From Lentzea albida (lineage in GTDB: Bacteria > Actinomycetota > Actinomycetes > Mycobacteriales > Pseudonocardiaceae), in contig NZ_FOFV01000013.1 in assembly GCF_900111005.1 (NCBI RefSeq), forward strand, positions 1 through 64,000: a DNA stretch of 64,000 bases, read 5' to 3'. Within the stretch, counting starts at the first letter, position 1. Each line of letters begins with the position of its first letter. The notes beneath the pieces are model-generated. The model saw only the letters and a list, made by a program, of their open reading frames with translations. It searched no databases and was not told the DNA's origin. Of this stretch, positions 25,940 to 34,918 are shown piece by piece. Position numbers and translations under genes: made by a program.

Positions 25940-26973
25940 CCACCGATGAGAAGACAACGATGTCATCTCTGCCGGACGAGCGGCGCACGCCGTTGATCAG
26001 GCGGCTGACCGGCGCGAACACGCTGTGGATCGGCCTGGTGCTGCTGGTGCTGGTCGCCGCGTTCGGCGCGATCCGCCCGGACGCGGTCTTCCAGGTGACC
26101 ACGCTGCAGTTCCTGCTCGCGGAGACCGCCGTGCTGCTGGTGCTGTCGGTCGGCATGACGTTCGTGATCATCACGTCCGGCATCGACCTGTCCGTCGGCT
26201 CGGTGCTGGTGTTCGCGAGCGTCTCGTCCGCGCTGGCGATGAACGTGGTGTCCGGCGGTGACGCGACGAACGCGGGCTGGGGTGTCATCGGGTTCGGCCT
26301 GCTGGTCGCGCTCGTCAGCGGCGCGGTCTGGGGCCTGCTCAACGGCCTGCTGATCTCGCGGGCGAAGATCCCGCCGCTGATCGTGACGCTCGGCTCGTTC
26401 GGCGCGGCGCAGGGCGCGGCCCTGTTGCTCAACAACGGTTCCAACGTGTCGGGCATCCCGGACAGGCTCAACCGCACCTTCGGCTCCGGCACGTACTTCG
26501 GCATCCCGAACATCGTGATCGTGGCCGCCGTCGTCACGGCGCTCGGCGCACTCCTGTTGTCCACCACGCGTTTCGGCCGCTACACGTACGCGGTCGGGTC
26601 GAACGAGGAAGCGGCCCGGCGCGTCGGCATCTCGGTGCGGGGCCACCTCACGAAGGTGTACCTGCTCGCGGGCACGCTGGCCGGTCTCGCGGGGTTCATG
26701 GGCAACGCGTTCTTCCGCGTCGCGGTCGTCACCGGCCACGAGACGGACAACCTGAACGCGATCGCCGCCGTCGTCCTGGGCGGGACGAGCATCTTCGGCG
26801 GCACGGGCTCGGTGGTGGGCACGGTGTTCGGCGTGTTCATCCCGGCGGTGCTGGAGAAGGGCCTCGTGATCATCGGGGTGAGGGAGTTCTGGCAGCCGAT
26901 CGCGGTGGCGATCGTGCTGGTGGCCGCCGTGTGGCTGGACCAGACGCGGCGGCGGGCGCGCAACCAACGTTAG
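25936..26973 (+). CDS. sugar ABC transporter permease (FrcC/RbsC-like)
   Basis: A 345-residue permease with about 8-10 membrane segments. The family signature SVGMTFVIITSGIDLSVGSV is near residues 70-90, and NAIAAVVLGGTSIFGGTGSV near 275-295, both typical of the ribose/fructose importer permeases (BPD_transp_2). ATG at 25936 overlaps the ATPase stop; the longer open frame upstream is a shadow. The binding-protein gene follows 14 bases downstream. Confidence 0.93.
   Translation: MTTDEKTTMSSLPDERRTPLIRRLTGANTLWIGLVLLVLVAAFGAIRPDAVFQVTTLQFLLAETAVLLVLSVGMTFVIITSGIDLSVGSVLVFASVSSALAMNVVSGGDATNAGWGVIGFGLLVALVSGAVWGLLNGLLISRAKIPPLIVTLGSFGAAQGAALLLNNGSNVSGIPDRLNRTFGSGTYFGIPNIVIVAAVVTALGALLLSTTRFGRYTYAVGSNEEAARRVGISVRGHLTKVYLLAGTLAGLAGFMGNAFFRVAVVTGHETDNLNAIAAVVLGGTSIFGGTGSVVGTVFGVFIPAVLEKGLVIIGVREFWQPIAVAIVLVAAVWLDQTRRRARNQR
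25953..25964. promoter_or_regulatory. near copy of the LacI operator at the permease start
   Basis: GACAACGATGTC differs by one base from the palindrome at 23106 and lies in codons 6-10 of the permease gene. It may be an auxiliary repressor site acting with the start-codon operator 2.8 kb upstream. Confidence 0.3.
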
Positions 26974-26987
26974 GGAAAGGTGGACCA

Positions 26988-27962
26988 ATGAAGATCCGCT
27001 CCGCAGTGGTCGTCTCCGCCGCCTTCCTGCTCGCCGCGTGTGGCGGGGGTGGGCAGATCGGTGACTCGAACTCTCAGAACTCGGCCGCGAACAAGAAGCT
27101 GGTGCTGATCCCCGGCATCACGGCCGAGCCGTTCTACATCTCGATGCAGTGCGGTTTCGAGCAGGCGGCGAAGGCCGCGGGCTACGAGTTCGACACGCAG
27201 GCCCCGGCGAAGTTCGACGCGGCCCAGCAGACCCCGATCGTCACCGGCATCCTGGCGTCCAAGCCCGCCGCGGTGCTCATCGCGCCGACCGACGACAAGG
27301 CCATGGCGGGCCCGATGAAGTCGCTCAAGGACGCGGGCATCAAGGTCGTCGAGGTCGACACCAAGCTCCAGGACACCTCGATCGGCGTCTCGTCCATCTC
27401 CTCCAACAACGAGCAGGGCGGCAAGCTCGCCGCCGAGACGCTGAACAAGCTCGCCGCCGGTAAGTCCGGCTCGGTGCTGGTGCTCAACACCAAGGCCGGC
27501 ACGTCCACGACCGACGCGCGCGCCAAGGGCTTCGAGGACGCCATCAAGGCCTTCCCGAACCTCAAGTACATCGGCCAGCAGTACACCGACAACGAGCCCG
27601 CCACCGCGGCCTCGAAGGTCACCGCGACCCTGGCCGCGAACCCGGACCTGATCGGGGTGTTCGCGACGAACCTCAACACGGGTGAGGGCGCGGCGACCGG
27701 TCTGCGCAACGCGGGCAAGACCGGCGCGGTGAACCTGGTCGGCTTCGACGCCTCGCCGAAGCAGGTGGAGGACCTGAAGGCGGGCACCGTGCAGGCCCTG
27801 ATCGCGCAGGACCCGGCCACGATCGGCAAGCAGGGCGTCGAGCAGGCCCTGGCCGCGATCGAGGGCAAGGAGAACAAGCGCAACATCGAGACGGACCTCG
27901 TCGCCATCACCAAGGACGACGCGGCGGCCAACGAGAAGTACTTCTACAAGCAGTCCTGCTGA
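26988..27962 (+). CDS. sugar ABC transporter substrate-binding lipoprotein
   Basis: A 324-residue binding protein anchored outside the membrane. MKIRSAVVVSAAFLLAACGG is a lipoprotein signal peptide with cleavage before the cysteine. The mature part is a type I periplasmic-binding fold (KKLVLIPGITAEPFYISMQCG, LIAPTDDKAM, GVFATNLNTGEGAATGL, NLVGFDASPKQVEDL), similar to RbsB/FrcB. ATG at 26988 has a GGGAAAGG site. The last gene of lacI-manA-ATPase-permease-binding protein. Fructose, mannose or ribose are the likely ligands of this class; mannose is favoured by the neighbours. Confidence 0.93.
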   Translation: MKIRSAVVVSAAFLLAACGGGGQIGDSNSQNSAANKKLVLIPGITAEPFYISMQCGFEQAAKAAGYEFDTQAPAKFDAAQQTPIVTGILASKPAAVLIAPTDDKAMAGPMKSLKDAGIKVVEVDTKLQDTSIGVSSISSNNEQGGKLAAETLNKLAAGKSGSVLVLNTKAGTSTTDARAKGFEDAIKAFPNLKYIGQQYTDNEPATAASKVTATLAANPDLIGVFATNLNTGEGAATGLRNAGKTGAVNLVGFDASPKQVEDLKAGTVQALIAQDPATIGKQGVEQALAAIEGKENKRNIETDLVAITKDDAAANEKYFYKQSC

Positions 27963-27980
27963 TCCGACCGGTCGACACCG

Positions 27981-28005
27981 GGGCCGTCCCCACCGGGGGC
28001 GGCCC
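27981..28005 (+). terminator. terminator after the sugar importer operon
   Basis: GGGCCGTCCCC (27981-27991) and GGGGGCGGCCC (27995-28005) form an 11-bp stem with one G-T pair and a 3-base loop, 18 bases after the stop. Confidence 0.65.
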
Positions 28006-28016
28006 TGGTGCGTTCC

Positions 28017-28030
28017 ATGACGTACGTCAT
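28017..28030. promoter_or_regulatory. perfect 14-bp palindrome upstream of the hydrolase triplet
   Basis: ATGACGTACGTCAT is fully self-complementary and lies 114 bases upstream of the first secreted hydrolase. This is the only intergenic region in front of the three genes, so a repressor site is plausible; the regulator is unknown. Confidence 0.5.
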
Positions 28031-28143
28031 CAGGGTTTGCCCGCAACGGCGTAAGACGAGAGTCGTACCCGTTTGCCTCCTTAAGGCCGATGCTGCCACC
28101 CCCTGGAAAGCGATGAGCTGGGTGGACATTGGAGGGGGCTCGG

Positions 28144-29670
28144 ATGTCACGAAGGAAAATCGCGGCGGCGCTCGCCGTCGTCACGGCGTCATCGCTGCTC
28201 ATCGCACCGCAGGCGCTCGCGGAACCGGTCCAGCGGATCGAATGGCAGAAGTGCTTCGACACTCCGCCGCCGGGATTCCCCGCGGGTTCGGAACGGCTGG
28301 AGTGCGGCAGCTTCACGGCGCCGATGGACTGGAACAACCCGCGCAACGGCAAGACGATCACCATCGCCGTCAGCCGGCTCACGCCGAAGAACGGCACGGC
28401 GAAGTCCACGGTCTTCACCAACCCCGGCGGTCCGGGAGGCCCCGGCCGCACGATGCCGCTGCTCTACCTGGAGCGACCCAGGCTCAGCGAGAACGCCGAG
28501 ATCATCGGCATCGACGTGCGCGGCACGGGCGCGAGCAGCAACGTCACCTGCGGCAGCTTCAACACCGACGGCCAGGTCGATCCGCGCGATCGCAGCAAGG
28601 CGAACCTCGACCTGCTCTACGGCGGCATGGAGCTGCTCGCGAAGTTCTGCCAGACCAAGTCCGGCGAGTTCGGCCGGTACGTCTCCACCGACCAGACGGT
28701 GAAGGACCTGGACCTGCTGCGCCAGGTGCTCGGCAAGAAGAAGGTCAGCTGGCTCGGCTACTCCGGCGGCAGCTGGATGGGCGCGTACTACGCCACCTAC
28801 TTCCCCAAGACCCTCGACAGGATCGTGCTCGACTCGAACGTCGACTGGACCCTGCCGTGGCAGCCGATCTTCGACGACTGGGGCATGGCCTTCGAACGCC
28901 GGTTCCGCGTCGACTTCCTGCCGTGGGTGGCGAAGTACGACGACGTCTACCACCTCGGCAAGACCGGCGAGGAGGTGCGCCGGTCCTACGAACGCACCCG
29001 CGCCGCGCTGAACGAGCAGCCCGTCACGCGACCGGAAGGCGTGTACAACGGCGTGACGCTCGACCTGTTGCTGCGGGGCACGCTCTACAGCAAGGACAGC
29101 TTCGCCAGTGGCGCTCAGACGTTCGCGGAACTGGCCGGTGCGGTGCCCGCGCGGATGAACGCGCTGGCCAGCTACCCGGACGCCCAGCTGGGCACCGCGT
29201 ACTCGATCCTCTGCAACGACACGCCGTTCCACGGCGACCGGAAGTACCTGGAGCGCGACGGCGCGCGGGACGGCGCCAAGTGGCCGCTCGTCGGCTACAC
29301 GCAGATCGCCGGCCCGTGCGCCTTCTGGGACCGGCCGAACATCAAGCTCAAGCAGCCCACCGGGACCGGTGTCGCACCGACGCTGATGGTGCAGTCGGTG
29401 CGCGACCCGGCGACGCCGCTCGAGCAGGCGCAACGGGCGCACCGGAACTTCAAGGGTTCCGTGCTGCTCACCGTCGAGGGCGAGGGTGACCACGGCATCT
29501 ACGGGTTCGGCAACGCGTGCGTCGACGACGTCGTCGAGCGCTACCTGGTCGACGGCGTCACGCCGGCCAAGGACCTCACGTGCCCCGGCGTTCCGCTGCC
29601 CGCACCCGGACAGAGCTCCGGCACCTCGCTCGCCACGGCACAGCAGTTCGCCACCCAGCTCGGTTGGTAA
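28144..29670 (+). CDS. secreted alpha/beta hydrolase, tripeptidyl aminopeptidase-like (S33), copy 1
   Basis: A 508-residue exported peptidase related to the Streptomyces tripeptidyl aminopeptidases (SlpD/SlpE/TAP). MSRRKIAAALAVVTASSLLIAPQALA is cleaved after ALA. The core has the oxyanion segment FTNPGGPGGPG, the nucleophile elbow GYSGGSWMG with Ser near residue 206, Asp in QSVRDPATPL and His in GEGDHGIYG, so the triad is complete. The C-terminal TAP-type region ends in TCPGVPLPAPG. ATG at 28144 is preceded by GGAGGGGG; a frame extension to 29129-type upstream starts is not needed. First of three tandem paralogues. Confidence 0.88.
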   Translation: MSRRKIAAALAVVTASSLLIAPQALAEPVQRIEWQKCFDTPPPGFPAGSERLECGSFTAPMDWNNPRNGKTITIAVSRLTPKNGTAKSTVFTNPGGPGGPGRTMPLLYLERPRLSENAEIIGIDVRGTGASSNVTCGSFNTDGQVDPRDRSKANLDLLYGGMELLAKFCQTKSGEFGRYVSTDQTVKDLDLLRQVLGKKKVSWLGYSGGSWMGAYYATYFPKTLDRIVLDSNVDWTLPWQPIFDDWGMAFERRFRVDFLPWVAKYDDVYHLGKTGEEVRRSYERTRAALNEQPVTRPEGVYNGVTLDLLLRGTLYSKDSFASGAQTFAELAGAVPARMNALASYPDAQLGTAYSILCNDTPFHGDRKYLERDGARDGAKWPLVGYTQIAGPCAFWDRPNIKLKQPTGTGVAPTLMVQSVRDPATPLEQAQRAHRNFKGSVLLTVEGEGDHGIYGFGNACVDDVVERYLVDGVTPAKDLTCPGVPLPAPGQSSGTSLATAQQFATQLGW

Positions 29671-29681
29671 GGGGGAAACAC

Positions 29682-31196
29682 ATGCACCGCAGGAAGATCG
29701 CGGCGGCTTTGGCCGTCGTCACGGGGACTTCACTGCTGATCGCACCACAGGCGCACGCGAGCGGTTTCGCCGCGCAGCAGATCGCCTGGCAGAAGTGCAC
29801 CGACGAGCCCGGCTTCGAGCGACTCCAGTGCGGCAGCTTCACGGCGCCGATGGACTGGAACAACCCGCGCAACGGCAAGACCGTCACCATCGCGGTCAGC
29901 CGCACCGTCCCGTTGAACGGCAAGGCGAAGACCGCGGTCTTCACCAACCCGGGCGGACCCGGTGGCGAGGGCAGGACGTTGCCGCTGGTCTATCTGAACC
30001 GGCCGAAGCTCAGTGAGAACGCGGAGATCTACGGCATCGACGTGCGCGGCACGGGGGCGAGCAGCAACGTCACCTGCGGCGGGTTCGACACGCTGGGCTC
30101 GACGGACCCGCGCGACCGCAGCAGGGCCAACCTCGACCTGCTCTACGGCGGCATGGAGCTGCAGGCGAAGTTCTGCCAGACCAAGTCCGGTGAGCTCGGC
30201 AGGTTCATCACCACCGAGCAGACCGTGAAGGACCTGGACCTGCTGCGCCAGGTGCTGGGGCGCAAGAAGGTCGACTGGCTCGGGTACTCCGGGGGCAGCT
30301 GGATGGGCGCCTACTACGCCACCTACTTCCCGAAGACGCTCGACAAGATCGTGCTCGACTCCAACACCGAGTTCACCGCGCCGTGGCAGACGGTGTTCGG
30401 CGACTTCGGCCTGGGCTTCGAGCGGCGGTTCCGCGTCGACTTCGCGCCGTGGGTGGCCAAGCACGACAACGTCTTCCACCTCGGCAAGACCGGCGAGGAG
30501 GTGCGGCAGACCTACGAGCGGACGCGTGCGAAGCTCGCCCAGCAGCCCGTCACGCTGCCCGACGGCACGTACTACCCGGTCACGCTGGACCTGGTGCTCG
30601 TCCAGGGCCAGTACAGCAAGTACGCGTTCGACGGCGCCGCGCGCAAGCTCGCCGAACTGGCGGGCACGGTGCCGGCGCCGATCACCGCGCAGGCGAGCTA
30701 CCCGGACGCGGCGGTCTCCACCCGCCACTCCATCCTGTGCAACGACACGGAGTTCCGCGGCGACCGCAGGTTCCTCGAGCGCGACGCGGCGCGGGACGGC
30801 GCCAAGTGGCCGTTGCTCGGCTACTACCAGGTCATGGGGCCCTGCGCGTTCTGGGACCGGCCGGACGTGAACCTCAGGCAGCCCACCGGGATCGGGGTCG
30901 CGCCGACGTTGATGGTGCAGTCCGAGCGGGACGCGCCGACCCCGATCGAGGGCGCGCGCCGGGCCCACGCCGGGTTCGCCGGATCGCGGATGCTGACCGT
31001 GGAGAACGAGGGTGACCACGGCATCTACGGGTTCGACAACGCCTGCGTCAACGACGTCGTCGAGCGCTACCTCGTCGACCGCGTGACGCCGCCGCGCGAC
31101 CTGTCCTGCCCCGGAGTCCCGCTGCCCGAACCGGGTCAGCAGCAGGCAGGACCGCTGGAGCAGGCCCGCGACCTCGCCGTCAGGCTCGGCTGGTGA
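29682..31196 (+). CDS. secreted alpha/beta hydrolase, tripeptidyl aminopeptidase-like (S33), copy 2
   Basis: A 504-residue paralogue, 11 bases after copy 1. The ATG at 29682 follows a GGGGGAAA site and gives a signal peptide ending in APQAHA. The triad is intact: GYSGGSWMG, Asp within QSERDAPTPI and His in NEGDHGIYG. FTAPMDWNNPRNGKTVTIAV and FTNPGGPGGEG are shared with the other copies. The stop overlaps the GTG of copy 3. Differences lie mostly in the lid region (about 260-370), where substrate choice would be set. Confidence 0.88.
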   Translation: MHRRKIAAALAVVTGTSLLIAPQAHASGFAAQQIAWQKCTDEPGFERLQCGSFTAPMDWNNPRNGKTVTIAVSRTVPLNGKAKTAVFTNPGGPGGEGRTLPLVYLNRPKLSENAEIYGIDVRGTGASSNVTCGGFDTLGSTDPRDRSRANLDLLYGGMELQAKFCQTKSGELGRFITTEQTVKDLDLLRQVLGRKKVDWLGYSGGSWMGAYYATYFPKTLDKIVLDSNTEFTAPWQTVFGDFGLGFERRFRVDFAPWVAKHDNVFHLGKTGEEVRQTYERTRAKLAQQPVTLPDGTYYPVTLDLVLVQGQYSKYAFDGAARKLAELAGTVPAPITAQASYPDAAVSTRHSILCNDTEFRGDRRFLERDAARDGAKWPLLGYYQVMGPCAFWDRPDVNLRQPTGIGVAPTLMVQSERDAPTPIEGARRAHAGFAGSRMLTVENEGDHGIYGFDNACVNDVVERYLVDRVTPPRDLSCPGVPLPEPGQQQAGPLEQARDLAVRLGW

Positions 31197-32707
31197 GGCG
31201 CCTGGCGGCCCTGACCGCCGCGACCGTCGCCACCTCGCTCCTGGTGGCACCGCAGGCCGTCGCCGGCACCGCGTTCGCGAACCAGGAGGTCCAGTGGCGC
31301 CAGTGCACTGACCAACCCGGTTTCGAACGACTGCAGTGCGGCGAGTTCACCGCTCCGATGGACTGGCACAACCCGCGCAACGGCAAGACCGTCACCATCG
31401 CCGTCAGCCGCACGGTCCCGTTGAACGGCAAGGCGAAGACCGCGGTCTTCACCAACCCGGGCGGGCCGGGCGGCGCGGGGCGCACGTTGCCGCTGGTCTA
31501 CCTGAACCGGCCGAAGCTCAGCGAGAACGCCGAGGTCTACGGCATCGACGTGCGGGGCACCGGCGCCAGCGACAACGCCACGTGCGGCGGCTACCAGCAC
31601 CGGCTCGCCACCGACTGGCGCGACCGCAGCAAGGCGAACCTCGACCTGCTCTACGGCGGCATGGAGTTGCAGGCGAAGTTCTGCCAGGCCAAGTCCGGCG
31701 AGTTCGGCCGGTACGTCAATACCGAGCAGACCGTGCGCGACCTCGACCTGTTCCGACAGGTCCTCGGCCGCGAGAAGGTCAGCTGGCTCGGGTACTCGGC
31801 GGGCAGCTGGATGGGAGCCCACTACGCCACGTACTTCCCGAAGACGCTCGACAAGATCGTGCTCGACTCCAACACCGAGTTCACCGAGTCGTGGCAGACG
31901 GTGTTCGACAACCTGCCGGCGGGGTCGGAACTCCGGTTCCGCGTCGACTTCCTGCCGTGGGTCGCGAAGTACGACAACGTGTTCGGGCTCGGCAAGACCG
32001 CGGAGGAGGTGCGCCAGAACTACGAGAAGACGCGCGCACGGCTCGTCGAACAGCCCGTGACGTTGCCGGACGGCACGGTCGTCACGCCGGTCCTGCTGGA
32101 CGCGTTGATCTTCACCGGCCTGTACAGCAAGGACTCGTTCGAGGGGACCGCGCAGCTGGTCGCCCTGATCGCGGGCACGACACCGATGACCCTGGCCGCC
32201 CCGAAGCAGTACCCGGACTCGGTCATGGGCACCCAGATGTCGGTGCTGTGCAACGACACCCCGTTCCGCGGGGACCGGAGGTCGCTGGAGCGCGAGGGCA
32301 CCAGGAGCGTCCAGCGCTACTCGCTCGTCGGCGGTTATCAGATCACCGGTCCCTGTGCGTGGTGGGACCGGCCGAACCTGAAGCTGAAGCGCCCCAACGG
32401 TGCCGGTGTCGCGTCCGCGTTGATGGTGCAGTCGGTGCGCGACCCGGCGACGCCTCTCGCGGGCGCGCAACGGGCACACGCCGGTTTCGCCGGCTCGCGC
32501 ATGCTGACCGTGCGCGACGAGGGCGACCACGGCATCTACGGGTTCGGCAACGACTGCGTCGGCGACGTGGTGGAGAGCTACCTCGTCGACGGCGTGGTGC
32601 CGCCGAGGGACCTGAGCTGTCCGGGCGTGCCGCTGCCGGCACCGGGTGAGAGCACGGGCAACCCGCTCGTGAAGGCGCGGGAGCTCGCGGTTCGAGCCGG
32701 TTGGTGA
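31193..32707 (+). CDS. secreted alpha/beta hydrolase, tripeptidyl aminopeptidase-like (S33), copy 3
   Basis: A 504-residue third copy starting at GTG 31193, overlapping the stop of copy 2. The signal peptide (MRRLAALTAATVATSLLVAPQAVA) is followed by the same domain order. The nucleophile elbow is GYSAGSWMG, with Ala replacing the first Gly after Ser; Asp in QSVRDPATPL and His in DEGDHGIYG complete the triad. It lacks the MxRRK start of the other two. Only 4 bases separate its stop from the convergent response regulator gene, and no terminator is visible. Confidence 0.88.
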   Translation: MRRLAALTAATVATSLLVAPQAVAGTAFANQEVQWRQCTDQPGFERLQCGEFTAPMDWHNPRNGKTVTIAVSRTVPLNGKAKTAVFTNPGGPGGAGRTLPLVYLNRPKLSENAEVYGIDVRGTGASDNATCGGYQHRLATDWRDRSKANLDLLYGGMELQAKFCQAKSGEFGRYVNTEQTVRDLDLFRQVLGREKVSWLGYSAGSWMGAHYATYFPKTLDKIVLDSNTEFTESWQTVFDNLPAGSELRFRVDFLPWVAKYDNVFGLGKTAEEVRQNYEKTRARLVEQPVTLPDGTVVTPVLLDALIFTGLYSKDSFEGTAQLVALIAGTTPMTLAAPKQYPDSVMGTQMSVLCNDTPFRGDRRSLEREGTRSVQRYSLVGGYQITGPCAWWDRPNLKLKRPNGAGVASALMVQSVRDPATPLAGAQRAHAGFAGSRMLTVRDEGDHGIYGFGNDCVGDVVESYLVDGVVPPRDLSCPGVPLPAPGESTGNPLVKARELAVRAGW

Positions 32708-32711
32708 TCGA

Positions 32712-33365
32712 TCAGAACGTGCCGGGGTGGGTGCGTCTGCGGCGAGCCGCGTACACACCCGCCTCGGTGCGGCGGTCGAACCCGAGCTTGTGCAGCAGCG
32801 ACGACACGTAGTTCTTGACGGTCTTCTCGGCGAGGAACAGGCGGTTCGCGATCTGCCGGTTCGTCATGCCCTCGGCGATGAGGTCGAGGATGCGGCGTTC
32901 CTGCGGACTCAGTGCGGCGTAACGCGGATCCTCCTCGGGGCCGCCGCGCAGCCGTTGCAGGACGGTCGCCGTGACGCCGGCGTGCAGCAGCGACCCGCCC
33001 GCGGCGAGGGTGCGGACGGCGGCGACGAGGTCGTTGCCGGACACCTCCTTCAGCATGTACCCGGAGGCGCCCGCCATGATCGCGCCGAACAGCGCCTCGT
33101 CGTCCGAGTAGGACGTGAGCATCAGGCACGCGGGCGGCGGGTCCACCAGGCTCTTGATCTCCCGGCACACCGTGACGCCGTCGCCGTCGGGCAACCGCAC
33201 GTCGATGATCGCGACGTCGGGCTTGAGCCGCGGTGCCTGCGCGACCGCCGACGTCGCGCTGTCCGCCTGGCCGACGACGTGGATGTCCTCCGCCTGCGCC
33301 AGCAACTGGACGAGTCCGCGCCGCACGATCTCGTGGTCGTCCACCAACAGCACTGCTATCGCCAT
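32712..33365 (-). CDS. LuxR-type (NarL/DevR) response regulator
   Basis: A 217-residue response regulator. The receiver domain (1-120) has DD at 9-10, the phospho-acceptor Asp near 55 (VAIIDVRLPDG) and Lys in YMLKEV. The LuxR HTH (about 149-210) reads LSPQERRILDLIAEGMTNRQIA and EKTVKNYVSSLLHKLGFDRR, the last part very like DevR/DosR of mycobacteria (AEKTVKNYVS). Its start overlaps the sensor kinase gene by 10 bases, so the kinase is the cognate partner. Confidence 0.92.
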   Translation of the reverse strand: MAIAVLLVDDHEIVRRGLVQLLAQAEDIHVVGQADSATSAVAQAPRLKPDVAIIDVRLPDGDGVTVCREIKSLVDPPPACLMLTSYSDDEALFGAIMAGASGYMLKEVSGNDLVAAVRTLAAGGSLLHAGVTATVLQRLRGGPEEDPRYAALSPQERRILDLIAEGMTNRQIANRLFLAEKTVKNYVSSLLHKLGFDRRTEAGVYAARRRRTHPGTF

Positions 33366-34867
33366 CTCGCCTCCTGCAGGACCAGCGGAACGAACCAGGT
33401 GATGCTCACCCCCGCACCGGGGATCGAGTCGACCGCGCAGTCACCGTGGTGACGCCGCGCCCGAGCCGCCATGTTCGCCAGCCCACCCGCGTGGTGGGGC
33501 GAGCCGGCCGAATCGTCAGCCAACGGCAAGCCACGGCCGTCGTCCTTGACCATGAGCTCAAGACTCGACACGGTGCGATCGACGCTCACGGCAACAGCGA
33601 CGTGCTCCGCTCGCGCGTGCCGCACAACGTTCGTGAGCGCTTCTCGCAGCGTCGCGAGCAGGTCGGGCCTGACGTGGTCCGGCACGACCGTGTCCAACGG
33701 CCCCTCGAGCGACACGTCCGGCTCGAACCCCAGCAACCGCGCGGACTCGTGCACCGCGTTGAGCAGCTGCGCGCGCAGACTCGTGCCCCCGGAAGGCGGT
33801 CCCTGCAGGGAGAAGATGGTGCGGCGGATCTCGCGGATCGTGTGGTCGACCTCCTCCACGAACCCGCTGATCCGCTCGGTGACCTGTGGCTTCGCGATCA
33901 TGCCCGTCAGCCCCTGCAACCCGAGCCCCAGCCCGAACAGCCGCTGGATGACCAGGTCGTGCAGGTCCCGCGCGATGCGGTCGCGGTCCTCCAGCACCGC
34001 CAGCCGTTCGGTGTCTCCCCGCGCCCGCGTGAACTCCAGCACCAGCGCGGCCTGCGCGGCGAACGCCTCGATGAGGTCCGGATCGTCGAAGCTGGGCTCG
34101 TTCTCCGGCCGCGCCACGATCAGCACGCCGATGGTCCGCTCCCCCACCGTGAGCGGCACGATGGCGCACGGACCCGGCACCGTCGGCACCGTGCCCTCGT
34201 CGTGGCACTCGCCCATGCCCGACTCGAAGACCCGGTACGTCACCGTGCCCTCCTTGGGCACCCGCATGCCTTCGGCGTCGTACCGGCCGCCGTCGGTCAC
34301 CTCGATGACCAGGTCCCCGTTGTGGTCGGGCAGGACGACGGCGGCGAAGTCCGCACCGGCCGTCCTCCGCGCCGTCTGCGCCACGAGGTAGAGGGCGTCA
34401 CGACCGTTCGTGCCGAGGAGCAGCCTGGTCGTCACCTCGGCAGCGGCCCGCAGCCACACCTCACGCTTGCGCGTCCGCTCGTACCGGTCCAGGTGCCCGA
34501 CGGCGCTGCCCGCGGCCGTGGCCAGTGCGGTGAGGATGTCGCGGTCCTGGCTGGTGAACTCGGCCTTGCCGCTGAGGAAGAGGTTGCCGAACGTCTCGTC
34601 CTGCACCTTGATCGGAGCGCCCAGGAAGTCGGCGGGCCCGATCGAGCGCGGGTCACCGGACGTGATCTGCACCTGGCCGTCGTGCTGCGCGGTGAACTCG
34701 GCCAGCTCCTTGTGGCCGTTGATCACCGCCAACGCTCCGTAGGGGGCGCCGATGAGATCGCAGGCCGACTCGACGACGTGGCGGAGGAGATCGGGGAGGG
34801 TGTCGTCTTCGGCGAACGACAGCACAACGTCCAGCACCCGCTGTTCTGTGCTCACGTTGCCGCCCAC
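33356..34867 (-). CDS. GAF-domain sensor histidine kinase (DevS-like)
   Basis: A 503-residue cytoplasmic kinase. GTG at 34867 is chosen because AAGGGG lies 7 bases upstream; the open frame continues to 34951 and GTG at 34855 is an alternative. Two GAF domains (about 20-135 and 150-285) precede a HisKA_3 domain with the phospho-His near residue 303 (RIARDLHDLVIQRLFGLG) and an HATPase domain (LREALTNVVRHARA, VKDDGRGLP). The layout and RDLHDLVIQRLF match mycobacterial DevS/DosT, which sense oxygen, NO and CO by haem. The GAF-1 segment does not by itself prove haem binding. Confidence 0.9.
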   Translation of the reverse strand: MGGNVSTEQRVLDVVLSFAEDDTLPDLLRHVVESACDLIGAPYGALAVINGHKELAEFTAQHDGQVQITSGDPRSIGPADFLGAPIKVQDETFGNLFLSGKAEFTSQDRDILTALATAAGSAVGHLDRYERTRKREVWLRAAAEVTTRLLLGTNGRDALYLVAQTARRTAGADFAAVVLPDHNGDLVIEVTDGGRYDAEGMRVPKEGTVTYRVFESGMGECHDEGTVPTVPGPCAIVPLTVGERTIGVLIVARPENEPSFDDPDLIEAFAAQAALVLEFTRARGDTERLAVLEDRDRIARDLHDLVIQRLFGLGLGLQGLTGMIAKPQVTERISGFVEEVDHTIREIRRTIFSLQGPPSGGTSLRAQLLNAVHESARLLGFEPDVSLEGPLDTVVPDHVRPDLLATLREALTNVVRHARAEHVAVAVSVDRTVSSLELMVKDDGRGLPLADDSAGSPHHAGGLANMAARARRHHGDCAVDSIPGAGVSITWFVPLVLQEARWR

Positions 34868-34918
34868 GGCTTCACCCCTTGGGGGGATAGAAGTGCACCG
34901 TACGAACGACTGAGGGTA

